From Bryopsis sp. KO-2023 (taxonomy: Eukaryota; Chlorophyta; Ulvophyceae; Bryopsidales; Bryopsidaceae): a stretch of 64,000 nt of DNA. Both the position numbers and the translations under genes were made by a program. The notes below the pieces were generated by a model. The model had not been told where the DNA came from and searched no databases. It worked only from the letters and a program-made list of their open reading frames with translations. The DNA lies in NCBI GenBank assembly GCA_030272585.1, contig BSYQ01000012.1, positions 3,472,001 through 3,536,000 on the forward strand, written 5' to 3'. Within the stretch, counting starts at the first letter, position 1; every line of letters starts with the position of its first letter. Positions 1 through 13,333 of the stretch are shown here, piece by piece.

Positions 1-1543
1 GCGGCTGAGCACAGAGTGGTTTCCCACAAAAATACGCTTCTCCCTCACACCAGGCTCCTGCAGGACCGCATATGCGGTTATGATGAATGAGCCTTCAAAC
101 TGCGATCGATCGATCCCGGACACCACAAGGACCTGCTTGGAGGCCTTCCTCTTCGCCTCCGAGTATTGCTCAGAGTATATCCTATACAGGCCTGGAAGCG
201 AGCCAGGCGCGTAGCGATACTGATAATTCGTACCGTGCTCGTCTGGCATGCTGATGCATTCCTTCGACGTGTACATTTTCTTGTTTCTGTGCCTGAACGG
301 CGCGAGTTCTGTGTCCAGGGATAGCTTGTCAGCCACCTTCTGACCAGGTGTTGGTCCCTGCCCGTTGGCGACGTTGAGCGTGCCTGGGTACCCTGACTTG
401 ATGTCCAAGTGTTCCTTCGCTTTATGAATCACCTGCCATTCCCAGAAGACGCGATCGACGAAGCAGTGGTGGAAGAAGAAGATCGGGTCGAGTCCTGCGG
501 TATTGTTCTCCCCCATATCGCCGTTCGCCCCTGGAACGTGATTAGAATGATAGGGGGGCGGGTCATAACCGCCCACGGCGAGGTGCATGTCGTTGTGCGG
601 CTGCTCGAGCGGCATTGTCGGCTTGCCCTGCAGGTCCGCCATGGGAAACGCATACGCCGAAGTCGTGTTGGAGAAGACGGTATAATTGGGTGCGTCGAGG
701 CAACGCAGGTAGCGCGTGCGCAGCCCGTTCGGTTTGAACACGGGAAGGTCGGCCCCGTACTCCGAGTGTGGCGGCCCATCACGAAGCCAACTCGTGACGT
801 TCTCGTTGAGGAGTGACGTCTGAAGTTTTACTGACTTGTACTTCGCATTGTGCTTCTTGGTCTTCATGCGTTGCTGGGGGTCGTGCACGAGACCGGATAG
901 AGGGTAGCGCACAGTGGTGTATCCCTTCGGCTTGTCGTACTGGTATTGCCCTTCACCTCCCAACGAATCTGATATCGCGACAGGTAGCGTGAACGACCTG
1001 AGCGGGTTAGAGACCAAACCAATCTCGGGGATATCAAATAACTCGTCCGTGAGGCATTTTGGGACACCTTTCTTGAACGTCTCGTCGCTTGTCTCGTCCC
1101 AGTAGGGCAACATGACTCCCGGTTTGAAACTCTGGAGCGCTTGTTCGACCTTGAGGACGTATACTCGATGCCAGGTAGGAAACAAAACGTTTCCGTGTTG
1201 ACAGTAACCGCCCCAGTAAGTGTAGCGTTCTTCGTCAGGGAGACCGTCGACATCTTTCCGGGCGACGAACGGCTGCCCGTGGTACCCGCCGAGAGTGAAG
1301 AACGAGCGCTCGTCCGCCGGTGGTAACTCCTTCACCTTATACCACGCGTACATGAGGTCTTCAAGTCCTTGCATGTTCGACTTGTCATCGTACTCGTCCT
1401 GCAAGTCGCGGAGAGGACGGCGCGTCTTAGAGTAGTCGGTCATTGTGGGGTTGGCGCTGAGGTTGGGAAGAAGTCGGAAGTAGCCGAACGATGGTGAAGT
1501 GCCCAACGTCGTGAGTATGAAACCAATTGGGCTTTGAAGGCAG
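1..1543 (-). CDS. Tyrosinase (type-3 copper oxidase), partial: 3' end outside window
   Basis: Tyrosinases oxidise phenols to quinones with two copper ions. The minus strand has one open frame from about 1543 down to base 1 with both copper sites. CuA shows the first His in GGYHGQPF, a C-x-H pair in GYCQHGNVLFPTWHR (the Cys-His thioether arrangement of fungal enzymes) and the third His in TWHR. CuB shows PHNDMH followed by DPIFFFHHCFVDR. The line GGYHGQPF plus RPLRDLQDEY near the N-terminus also fits fungal-type tyrosinases. No intron is seen in about 1.5 kb, unlike most neighbours, and the frame looks GC-richer than the flanks. The frame has a stop near 1565; it could begin at the Met at 1441-1443 or be joined to an upstream exon through an acceptor near 1544. 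No signal peptide could be placed. Family assignment is firm, the 5' end is not. Confidence 0.9.
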
Positions 1544-4500
1544 CTGACATAGAAGTGTATTCAACAAAGAGATAGAACCCACTAAGGAGCACAGTAAAAC
1601 ATCCCCGCGTCTGCAGCACACAACTGTTCTCCTGTAATCCCCCAGCAAAATGGTATGACAGTCTGCCCTCCTGTGCTGAAAGCACTTTCTCTCTTTTCCA
1701 TGTACCCCGCGGCCATATGTGTTGTGTGGCGTTCTGGACCTCACAATATACGAATGAATGATAAAACCCATGTCTCCACAGCCCATGTCCGCAGCCGCCA
1801 CGAACTATCGCCCGTGTCCTTACGAAAGTGATCGTGGTCGCCACGAGTAGGGCCGCGGAAATAGGTCTTTGTAACTGATGGCTGCACGGCGTTTGTGGCG
1901 ATATTGAATGGCTGCAGTGGAACTAGAGGTGAGTGATGTTTGGACGAACAGGTGAAAGGCGCCTGTAGTAAGGATCGAGAAGTTCTAGCGTCGTCCTCCG
2001 TTTTGGTCTAGTTCGACGATTTGCTCCCATTCTCGAAGCCGCCCGCAATTGTTGGAAAAGGAGGGTTCAGGCATGGTTGGAGTTGGAAGTGTGAGAGTTC
2101 TGGGTTCTGTAATCGTTGTTTTGGAAGGATCTTGGGGTTGGTGTGGTAAATCGTATGATTTCGATGCAGAATGCAGCACATCCTTAACTCATGACGAGTA
2201 ATTCAAGATCAATGAACGGAAAAGCAATTTGTGAAGTCAACTGTACATTAGTTGAAAATATAGTCCCACAACATCTACAAAAATAGGACACTTGCTTTTC
2301 CATCAACACCCCACCTTGCCGAGGCAAAAAAACACCAGGAAATGGACATCCAGAGAAAAAAAATCAAAAGAATACATTCTTAATACATTTTATGGTAGAC
2401 TGGGAGTTTGGTGCAACACATCCTGAGTGAAATGTCCATCCCCTGTAATGAATGGGCATTTGGCTTTGGCAATAATATGGAATCAAACAGGATGCCCCTT
2501 CTGAGAGAAATTTCTATTATATAGATTCTTTTCAATGAAACTGGGAAAGTTGCACCTGGGGAGATCCTGACTCTGTGGGTCTTTTTTGGATTAGGAAAAA
2601 ACACAGGTTGGTTTTGGTTGGAAACTACCCAAGTGAGAATAATGTGCATGGATTGATGGATTGAGGGAATTTTAGAGTGGTGGATTCAAAGGAACACAGT
2701 CATCTATAAGAGTTTTCCATCCCAGATAATCCACCCTTGCTCATCCATATGCCATTCATTTCTCTGGCAGACACCAGACGGAGTGTTTAAATAGAGCCTT
2801 TCTTGATTTTGCCAATAAACGTAAATCCTACAATTCCTTTCACCATAGATCGACCCAGAATGTTTTTTACAGTAAGCGACAGCTTCTCAAATCCTTCCTC
2901 TCACACTCTTATCGAAAACACAAATCAAATCATCCTGATTCCATACCACCCCAAGAACCTCATTCGTCCAGATCGAGTCTCACTCAGAAGCTGGTGGGCA
3001 AATATCACCCTCCTTCATTGCCAGCTGGGCATCTTTTGAAAAAAAAACACCAACAAATATCCCAGTAGCAGCTCCAGGCAAGTGCAGTGTATATTCAATA
3101 AATGCATCTCAGTCACCACCGCAATATCAAATCGGCCCAGAGGGAAAACATTTGGGATTTTCTGCCTGCCTCCAATTGCAAAGAAAGAACTAAAAGGAAA
3201 TACCATGTTTCCCCCCTTCCCTCCTTTTTCTTCTTTCGAAAATATAACCAACAAATATCACAGTAAATGCACAGTGTATATTCATCTCAGTCACCACCAC
3301 AATAGAAATTGCACCGGAGGGAAAACTTTTGATATATTTGCTCCCTGCGTTCAATTGAAATGGAAGAACCCAAAGGCAATGCCATGTAGCCCTCCCCCCC
3401 CACGGCAGTCCTTTTTCTTTCCACAAAAAAGCCGGAAGGCAGATATCAACAAGACGCACAGAGGGGGGGCGCGGGGGGGGGGGGGCGGCTCCACATTCTG
3501 TGTGATTTTCCTGGGGTTTGGAAGCAATGAACCCCTCAATAGCAAACAAGACCAGCAATTGACTGGGGGGGAAGAGGGCCCATCGAACCTCAATCGCAAG
3601 ATTTCGTTTCTTGTGTTTCTTCCTGGGTTCCTTGCTGCTTCTCCCCTTTGGCCTCGTTTGTCTTGGAAAAACATGTGGGAATTTGCAATATAAGCAAAAC
3701 GAAATCTTCGTGATGGTTTTTGCAGAGAGAGATGTACGATTCATCTATGTTTCTGCCAGAATTCACAGCAAAAGTACACTCTCAAAGAAAAAAATTCCAG
3801 AGACTCGCAATACAGTATTGATTCTTTCGAAAGATATGCTTAGAATTCTAAGCACAGTGATGCCCTCTATTTCTAAAAAGGTGGGATTTTGACAGTGTCC
3901 ATCCCTCCCCTCCCCAAAAAAAATAGTGCCAAAAGAAGAAGCATAAAAAAACTGTGGTTTTCCTGATCAAAACACAATGAGAGAACGTAACAATGAGAAA
4001 AATTATTTTCAATCAGCAGCCATCAGAAAAATAGATTAATAAATTTTTTTGGGAGGGTCGATTGCTACCTGTTCAGCATTGCAGCTGTTCCACCCCCAAT
4101 ATCGACGAGGATCAGTGAAGTCTTCTGTTGGGGGCTTTCTTTTGAAAATACAGGGGGAATAAACCTGATCCTTCCACTTATGTACTAATTTTTCGTAAAA
4201 AAACGAAAAATTAACGGTCTATTGACTCCTGGAAGACACACACGCACACACAAAAATAATTCCTATGAATTTCTTGTCGGAGACTAATTTTCTGGAAGAA
4301 TCTGGGCTTCCTTCCTTCAACTTGATAGAACTTCATCTCATCTTGAATTCTAATTGCAACATCAAACAAAAATGGGCACGCATATGTGTTGCTAGTGCGT
4401 GTATATGACTGACTGAGTCAATGAACGTTTAATTTACATAGGCAAGCTTGAGTGCAACCCATATATTTGGGTTCCAAATATCCAGCCATGCTCACACATA

Positions 4501-4572
4501 TGTTTCATTAACAAGATTTGACTTTCCTCTGTGGCAATGATGTTTTTGGCAAGACTTATGCACAGAACTCAC
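1544..4572. other. Region between tyrosinase and strawberry-notch gene; no gene resolved
   Basis: AT-rich sequence with no convincing coding exon. It should hold the 5' end or promoter of the tyrosinase (a possible exon with a gtgagg donor near 1744) and the last short exon and 3' UTR of the strawberry-notch gene. It contains an imperfect tandem duplication at 3048-3400 and a run of 13 G at about 3472-3484. Confidence 0.5.
3048..3400. repeat. Imperfect tandem duplication, two units of about 160-200 bp
   Basis: Unit 1 (from about 3049) and unit 2 (from about 3247) share the ordered words CCAACAAATATC, GTGTATATTCA, ATCTCAGTCACCACC, GAGGGAAAAC and CAATTG, then both run into a pyrimidine-rich CCATGT stretch. 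The copies differ by many substitutions and by small deletions in unit 2, so this is an old duplication. Confidence 0.75.
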
Positions 4573-7500
4573 TTTCAGCCATGGGAGTGCAGCACGTGGA
4601 ACGTAGATCCCGATGATTCTTTTCTGGCTGCTGTCTGTGGTTTTCATGCGCACGATGCGCAGTTTCTTTTGTTCAGCCTGGGACAGTTGCTGCATGGCAC
4701 TCCAAATCGCATCCCAAACAGGGAGGATTTCGCCAGACAGCACATTCAATTTCTGCAGTCTGACCCTCGGCACGTTTGCCTCTTCGAAAGCCTCCGTCCA
4801 AGCATCCACGTCCTGATCTGACGAGAAGCGCACGTACCTACAACAACAATGAAAATCAATCAATCCATATTACATGTGTCAACCCAGGCCTCTATTACTA
4901 CAAAAAAAATTTGAGAAAACAGTATCACCGGTTGGGGTTCAAGACTTGGGGGGGAAACAAGTCCAAAAATAAACAGGGTGTGGAAACGAATGACATTCGT
5001 GATGGATTCTGTCAGGTGGAATTTTGAAAAAACTGAGTCAGGGATCACTTACTGGCTTTGCAACTCGCTCATTGTGATTTTCCTGGATGCAAGTCCTGTG
5101 CCAGGCCGGAAGACTCGAAATTTATCGCCAAAAGACGATCGGAGTGCCAAAATGCACCGAGGCTTTCCTCCTCCTTCGCCTGCGTTCTTTCTCTTGTAGA
5201 ACCCATTGAACATCGCTTTAAAAAACACCATAAAATGAAATTCTTGTCAGAAAATTTGATTTTCGGTTTCCTCGGCAGCCCACCTTGCAGATGTCATTCT
5301 CTCATTGCAGCATTTTTTTTGCTGGTTGTTAACCAAAGGTGAAACTGCATGATGACCCAGCAAATTATTTCAAAAAACAACCAGAAAATGAGAAATTGCA
5401 GTACCTTGCTTGATGTTACTCGGCTGGAAGGAGTCGCACAGTTTTTGAACAGCCGCATCATAATCCACCCCCCTGTCGATGACCACCTCATGATGAAGGG
5501 TTTGGCCACCGCCCTCCTGGGTCGAAATGACGCTGGGATCACCTTTCACCACCAAGGTTTCGGCGCTCAGGTCCGTGATCCCAGCATCAAAGCTAAAAAA
5601 ACAAAGTGCAAGGAAAAAATCGAGAATCAGTGAACTACTTGTGAATGTTTAATCAGAGGATCAGGGACATTTTGTTTCTTTTTTGGTTGTTATTTTTTTT
5701 TCGGGTAGTAGCTACTCGTCTTAAAAAAAAAAAAAAAAAAAAAAATTACACAAAACAAGATAAGACAAAACAAACAGAATTTTAATTTACATACCTTCCG
5801 TCTCGTTTCGCGCCTTCGATTGTGTAGTCCAGGAGATCCAAAAAATAATCAAACAAAATTTTTTGAACTCGGGGAGCCAACCCCAGCAGCCTGTTCAAAA
5901 ACCTTGCGACGTCCAATTGATGGTTCGGAGAAACCGTCCCAACGTTCTGCGTTGCGGCTGTGGAAAAAACCACAAAACAAAAAAAACTTAAATTAAAAAT
6001 AAATATAAATATTCCTCACTGAACACCAATGAAAAATCAGACGGGGATAAAAAAACAAAAAAAAAAACACCACCTCTTCTACGCCAATGTTCCTGGATTT
6101 ATTACACCTCAGCATTGATACATTTGATGGCACGAAACGAGAACACAGAATAACAGATAAGAATCAAACCAGAAATTGCCTTACGTATGTTTCCTTGAAT
6201 GACCTCCCACACAAACTTCACATTTTCTCGGGGGGTTATCAGCCCCACGCTGACCATATGCCTTCGCATACTCGTACAAAACTGATGGAAACTCCGATAG
6301 TTTTCGTGCACCCCTGACGAGGGAAACACTGTGGGTTGATCCTTGCCCATCAGAATCTTGTACAGCATTTGCAATGCTCTCCTACCACAGGGACTGTCAT
6401 AGTGGAAGGCACCTGATTTTCCAAGAAAAAAAAATAAAAAAACACCTCAACTGATTGCGGCCACAAAGAAGAAGAGAAAAAAGAAAGGGCGCAGGGGATT
6501 CAACATCTGAATGTAAAAGAAAAATAAGAATGGTATGACTAGTGACTCACCCAGCTCAGGTCCAGCATTTCTATCCCCCTGTGTGAGGGCACCCAAGTTT
6601 TGTAATCGCTTGGCCACAGCAGCAGCAAATCTGCAGTACAGCCAACCATAAATCAAGCCACATTGAAACAAAAAATTGTGGCACTCATGAGATATCAGAA
6701 CTGTTGTACAGTCATTCTTCTCCGAAGGATGCAGGTTCTACAATCAGGAATTCTCTGCAAAAAAAAAAGCTCAAAAAGAAGGCCCTCATTTACCGTGATT
6801 CTCCACCCAGTGAAGTCATCATCAATCGATACTGGGGGCCAGTAGCTTGATTCGACCGATGCGATCGGCCAAATTGCTGAACCGCTCGATCAGCACTCCA
6901 AGGGAGCTCCAATGTCAAGTGAACTCTACGCCTCTGGTTGGCATGCCGCCTACAAACCCGACAGATAATCAAAAGCATTCCAAACATTATGGTGTGATTC
7001 AGCAGGGGCTTCTTGAACCCTGATATTACTCAATTGATCTGCTGATGAGTTCTGAAGGGGGACAAACAACAGGAATGAACGTAACCAATTGGAATGCTTT
7101 TTTTGGCGACACCGTAACACCCTCCGATGGTTATTTCAAATCCCCTGGTCATCGTGGCCGACAGCCAAGATGCTGCAAGTATATTGACAAATTGCTTACC
7201 GGTCTGCATGCAAGGAAATCCCTGTCGATGCAGCATCAGAGATGATTGCGATCAGCTTCTCTCCTTCCATGAACTGCTTTGCCTCGGCCACATTGATGGC
7301 TTCCAGGGAAACTCCCTTCATCCCTGAGGCATTTCTGGGTTCATATCGAACTCCTCCCTCATCTTCCTCATTTCGAACGAATCGACCCCGCCTGCCTGTC
7401 ATTTCTGCCACCTTATCAGGGCCACCGAGTCTGTCGATTAAAACGTCCAGCGGATTCGCAGGGAGGTCCATGTTTTGGACACGGTTCTTAAACTGGGCAC

Positions 7501-10500
7501 ACCACAGATGCAAAGAGTCAAAATCACATCGAACGATTTTTCGAAACTTCGCAACCCCCTGTGGTGTTGCTTCCGAATCAAAACTGTGGAATCCTTCACT
7601 CAGTTGAGACAATCAATCACATTCATGGAAAGCTTCGTCGACAAAACCCCAAACAGAACAGGGCACAGAGTGCATCCATGTGTAGAAACTCGTTTTTTTT
7701 CACCCAAAAAGCATGATGCTGAGGATAACTGACCTTGTTCTTGGTGTCCATAGCACAATCGTACCGATCTTCGATCATGCCAGTTTGATTTCGGCCAGGG
7801 CTGGCCTCATGATTCGATGCAAGTGTTGCATATTGACCCCCTGGAATTCCATTTCCAGGCAAGTCATCCGAATCTTCAAGATAGTCGTCTCCACTGGAGA
7901 CGACTGGGTGCATCCTACCCTTCCCATTGTTAGGGATCCCTCCAGCACCACCAGCCTTTCCCCTCAACCGAGCTGACCTCTTCTTGATGGAAAACCCTTG
8001 TGGTTTCTTCTTTCCAAGAGGAGAGCTTCGGGTTGGTCGTCCATGGATTCGGCTGGGTCCGGGTGGAGGCGGCGATCGGGTCTGTGTGTGGATTTTTCTG
8101 GAGGGCCCCTCATCATCGTCGCTGCTTGAGGAACACAAATCGATGGTTTCGACTGGGGTGGAGCATTTCTCCTTCCCCTCTTCCTTGGAATTTCTGGAAG
8201 CGGTGCGAGTCGATGGTGTTCCTCTTGGGGGCTGACCTCCCGGTGCCTGGATTCAACAAAGGAATTTTCAGCATGCCTCCCTCCTGTCTTGAATCAAATT
8301 TAGGGAAAAGGAATGCCCCACAATAATGATAATACTCCTGATTTGAATGTAAACTGTAAGGACTCGGATGCTCCCCACCATTCATTATCTAAGGGAAAAG
8401 TAAGCTTAGTAAACCCAGATTCCAGAGATCAAAGATCATCCTCACCACTTGATCCTCCTCTTGCTCCAGCTGATCGCCATGGTAACCAGGAAGCAAGGAC
8501 CTGGTGTTTGCAGTGGGGAACGGCATCGGCCAGTGCTTTTCGATCAATTGCACCACGGTCTCCTTTAATCCTACATATACACAAAACGAAACAGTCAATG
8601 CGCTGAACTGGTACACTTTTGATGGACAGGCAGAACAAAATAGAAACCACTCCTCCATACGTTTCTCTTCGTATGGATATTTTAGAATTCCTGGAAATGA
8701 ACGGTGTTTTTCTGTATCGGGGCAAATTTTCATATTCCAAGAACACAACTGGCTTCCCCCTATGTAGTTTGAATCGACTGACACACACACACATACCGGA
8801 TGCAAAAGTCTTGAGTTGGTTGCCTTTCTCCTTTGCCAACTCGGCCAGCCGCATTTCCCCTGTGGACTGCAGGCCGATCACCACACATTTCCCCTCCTCG
8901 ATCGCCTCCTCCGCACACTCCACTGTTTCCTCCACCTGATTGTGCGCAAAAAACACAAAAACAAAAACCTTTGAGGGGCAAATGAACAGAAACAGAAAGA
9001 AAAGAAGAGTAGAGTAGAGAAAGCAAGAGTCACCCTTATTATTGATAGAAAACGAATAAAATAACAAGGGCTTGTTATACTTTGATGTGAACATGGTTGG
9101 AGAGCAGGTGGCAAATCAACAGTAGTTTTCCATCGGAGATACTGCGAAAGCATACAAAAACTTGCATCCGAAAAACAAAAGGTTGAAAATTATAACTTAC
9201 CTTCGCCGACATGCACAGTAGCCTGAAGAATCTCTGGTGGGCCCCCCAGAACTGGGGCCACACCCTCCCGTTGTCTTTCTTCTCCTCCTCCTCCAGATTC
9301 TCCATGGCCAGTTGGAAGCTCACCATGAGCTCGCTCCACAACTGCTGTGCACTGATTTCGAGAACAACCAACAAATTTCCAGTCAGATTCAAATTCGGCT
9401 TCCTCTGGCCTCGCAGAAAAGAAAGCCCATGAAGATAGAGAATCGAACAGCGAAAACCCGCAAAACTGACCATTCAATTGATGGAATCAGTCACAAATTG
9501 AGCAAAAAAGCTGCAAAAAGTTTTGAAATTTCAACCTGCGATTTTCCAATATCTTGTTACATGATCCAAGCTGAAATACCAACACATTATTTTCCTCCTC
9601 CCTTTCTTTTTCTCTTTCCTTATTCATTCTTTGCGTATTTTCACCCCTCGAAGTACCCCCAGAAATGGGGCTTGCCCCCCAAACCTTCAGTTCTAAATCT
9701 TATCACATTATTTTGCTTCAGTGCATTACTCACCTCCGGTATGTCGCCTGCATCGCCGGTGTGAGGTCGATGGTTCGAACCTCAGTTTCAGTGCCCTTGA
9801 AACTGAGAGTTCTGCAGACGAACATCCCCCTGGACTTCATCTCCATGGCGATGAGCTCCAGGGCGCCGACACCCCAGCCGCCCACCTTGTCCTGGAACTG
9901 CTGGAAGTCCTGGAACCCAGGCAGAGACCTCCCCCACAAGCCCAGGCGCGTCATATACGCCATGTTGCGTAGTTCTGACGCACCTTCAAAAAAACAAAAA
10001 AAACACAAGAAAAAATTAATTTAATTGAAAAACAAAGGAAGAATTTTTTCTTATGAAATTTATTAAGGGTATGCCAGGAGTTATACTCAGGAGGCAATCG
10101 AATGTCCGTCCTTCTCTGTGATCCCCTGATTTCGGTTAAGGATTACTGATGACTAAAATGCTGCCTGAGAAGCCGATCAGCTTCTATCGCAACCAATGCC
10201 CAACACCAGTCCAAAAAACCATAATGAAAAACTACGGAGCTGATGATGATATCGGTCAGCAGGAGAAAAAGGAATCAAGCCCATCTCCGACATGATGTTC
10301 AAATCTTTTCAAGTTTTTCGGATTCCAGGACTGCAAGTTCAGCCCTTGGTTCCACCCATGATTCATCATGAAATCACACACACACGAACACACCAGATGC
10401 ACAAATATTCAACTTACCCGTGGCGCTGCAGTACACCACTCTGGCTTGGGGGAGGCTCTCCTGGATTCGCAGGACAGCAGCTCCGGTCTTGGTGGAGGAC

Positions 10501-11769
10501 TTCGCCTCCGGGGAGAAATTTTTGGCTCGATGTGCCTCATCAAAGATGAGGCACCCATCGAATTCCTCCCCGGCCCACTGGAGGACTTGCTCCAGCCGGG
10601 TTTTCATCGCCCCCTGAAATCCCAGCACAAAATAGAGTCAATGAGAATCATAACAAAATTGTCAATTACAGAAACCAGACAGAGAGAACCCCTTTCTAAT
10701 TCTTCCATCAGGCACCGATGCTTTTCCATTTCCTTTTCTCTCATCGATTCAATCCGTGATTTTTTTTGGAAAACTTCTTGACTAATTCACATCACTTCAT
10801 TTTGCACCACAAATTCTGTTGAGGATATTTTTTTCCTCAGGCGAGGAATCAACATTCTTTCTAGTTCCATTTTGATCCACGGGTCTATTCAATTCTTGCC
10901 CACATGGCAAACAGTATATGTAAAGAACAACAGTACTAGTGTCCCGCAAAATCAACAGTTCCATTCAGAGTTATCAAATCCATCATCTGATTTTGATGAA
11001 GATTCACAATCATCTGGACTCACCCTGCCCGCCCCGGATATCAGCGAGGAGTACGTCATAAAGACGACTCCCTCCTCCACTCCACATCGATCCAGGGGCT
11101 CGTAGGGCTTCTTCAGCAGGGGGTGGACACCGATGAACCCGGCACCCACATCCTCCAAGTCCCTCCGGGCATCATGCACCAAGTCGGCACTTATGGATAC
11201 CCATAAGTGCCTCTTCCTCCCGCATCGCCAGTTCTCTAGAATGAGACCAGCGATGCTCCTGCCCTGAATAAAAAAACAACAGGGAAAAACAAGAATCAGC
11301 GAGACAGGCACCGTGTCGTTGATCGCTCAGTCTGGTGGTCGAAAGCCAAGTTCTGACCAAAGTGATGGTCATTTTGGTTTTGTAAGTGTCAACACATGAA
11401 GTGCATGGTGCTGCACCATCATTTCATGTGATGGAATGCCCCATTCGGGAAGAAAATAGCAACAAAATAAACTGCTAGTTTCTTCAATCAGAAATCAATG
11501 GAGATGGAGTACAATGAATGAGTCCTGGAAATTGATATGAGTTCACATCCAGGATTCCCAGAGAACAAAGGAATATAATTGTTTCAGTGTGGGTAACAAA
11601 TTTGAACAATTTTATCGATTTCCTCCGATGTGATACACATCAAATTAAACCGGATATTGTTCCAACTGAATTGAAAAAAAACAGAATTCGAACAATTGTA
11701 TCAATTCAGTCTGACGTGACCCACAAAAAAATTGAACTGGATTCTGTTACAACTGAATTGAAACATACA

Positions 11770-11802
<33 letters not shown>

Positions 11803-13333
11803 GTATATTTTGGGTGCAAATTGCATCACAGGGATCCAACATACCTTGCCGACTCCCGGTCCATCGCCGAGGAAAAAGCCAGCCCGCTCGCCATCCACCA
11901 AATGCTGCTCATGTCGCTGACATGCGTAGCAGATGGCTTCCAGCTGCAAACTGGACAGGGAGCCCTTGTCCACAACATCACCGATGTGGAGCTTGTAGTC
12001 GATGTCTGGCGGCTGAGCCGCAGCCAACGATAGGGACTCCACCACCGGATCAGCATGGGGGACCCCGAAATCCAGCTTACGCGGAGCATAAACCTGTGGG
12101 ACAGACGGCAAAAAAACTCACTCGTGGAAATGTTACATCACGGCATGATGAAACATGAAATTGACGTCGGAAAAGTTTTTCCATAGCAATCGTTCTTGTT
12201 GAGGGAAGAAGGATTGGAATAGGCTTGATGTAGGAAAAAAAGAAATGGGTTCGGATTTGTCAAAACAGGCACATCAATAGCACTCAAAACGAAAAATGAA
12301 ATATCAAGAAATTGAATGAAGGAGAAAGAGAGGGTGGGAGAATTAAACAGAAAAAATCTTTGGATGAAAAGTATCAAAAATTTGTGGAAGGAAATAAGGA
12401 AAAATCGCAAAGAAAGATAAGTGTCATTATCCATGCATTCTGTGCAGAATATCTGTAGCTATTTTTTTGGCTTATTAATCATCGCGCTAAAGAATCAAAT
12501 TGTGTTCAGTGAGAGTCTTGATCGAACCTGGTACAGCTCTTCCTGTCCATCTTCCTGTCTGGGCTCCTCCTTCTCACGAGCACCGCTTTTTCCCTCTGAG
12601 AAAAAGAAAATCACTTTTTTTACGCAGGTAGGATCAAAGATATAAATATGTTAAATGTTTGATCAGGATTGTTAGGACAGAATTGTATGCAGGTTGATGC
12701 CTTATCTCATCATCATCAAATTAAAAAAGGATAATTGGGTCCACCAAACCCTCCCAGGACTTGTCTGAACAAGCCCAAATGATGAACAAATACATGAATA
12801 TGATACGAAAAGAAAACCAATCAAAATACAGAAAAAATATGGAAATCTGAAAGAACCACAAATCTGGTAACACAAACACAAGTTGGGTTAATAGATGGTT
12901 TGACATAGCTCTGGATGAAGGGATGCATCTCTGTCTTTCTGATCCAGCTCTTTTGTCATTATTGATCCTTAACAACAATCAATCGTACCCAGGCAGTTGG
13001 GGTCGGGTAACTCTCCAGTGGTGTCTGGGGCTCCATGTCTCCTCTTCAGCTGCACTGAGTCAAGATCGGCCAAGTCTTGCTCAGGCCTCCTTTTCCTTGA
13101 GCCCCCAGAATCTGATTGGAGGTGAGAAAACAAAAAATTTCAGGAAGCATCAAAAAAGCATGGAAATAGGAGTGACTATCAGGTGAGGATAGAAAATCTC
13201 AGGAAGAGGTTTGCTCAGCCTGATTCTGCTCGTGGAGTATTCTAGACGCTGCGCAAGACGCACTGGTGGTGTCGGACTGTCGTAGCGCCTTTTTGTGACG
13301 CGCTGTGGATGGCTTCTGACGAGATGTCGGCAT
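4573..13333 (-). CDS. SBNO: Strawberry notch / FORGETTER1-like helicase-domain protein (19 exons)
   Basis: Nuclear transcription and chromatin co-regulator with an SF2-type helicase fold. Exons, 5' to 3': 13333-13264, 13111-12989, 12595-12528, 12093-11845, 11263-11024, 10613-10418, 9983-9734, 9351-9201, 8935-8797, 8570-8446, 8246-7734, 7558-7200, 6949-6794, 6630-6551, 6412-6185, 5957-5795, 5592-5405, 5215-5053, 4837-4573; every junction keeps phase, giving at least 1,242 codons. Seen: Walker A GDGPGVGK split from GRS by an intron (residues about 163-173), DEAH in [10 protein letters not shown], motif III YCSATG, motif [13 protein letters not shown], and the C-terminal GEILPVW...RIIGIYVP block. 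The first three exons and the acceptor at 7558 rest mainly on phase. After LPWLK there is a strong GTGAGT donor, so a short last exon probably lies below 4573; otherwise the frame runs 26 more residues to a stop at 4492. No N-terminal zinc ribbon or PHD finger is visible. Confidence 0.95.
5723..5745. repeat. Poly-A run (23 A) in an intron
   Basis: Uninterrupted run of 23 A on the plus strand inside the strawberry-notch intron between exons 5957-5795 and 5592-5405. No flanking element recognised. Confidence 0.9.
11599..11800. repeat. Imperfect tandem duplication plus (CATA)n in a strawberry-notch intron
   Basis: Two diverged units of about 84-87 bp (about 11599-11683 and 11684-11766) share GAACAATT, a gatgtga/gacgtga word, TGTTccAACTGAATTGAAA and similar spacing. 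They are followed directly by nine CATA repeats to about 11799. Both lie in the intron 11264-11844. Confidence 0.75.

Noticed and set aside
1440..1844. Signal-peptide-like stretch (MATTITFVRTRAIV) upstream of the tyrosinase
   Set aside because: It is in a frame that does not join the tyrosinase in phase at any clear splice site.
9757..9790. GGTTCGAACC word suggesting a tRNA B-box
   Set aside because: It lies inside a strawberry-notch exon and encodes conserved protein; no tRNA fold around it.
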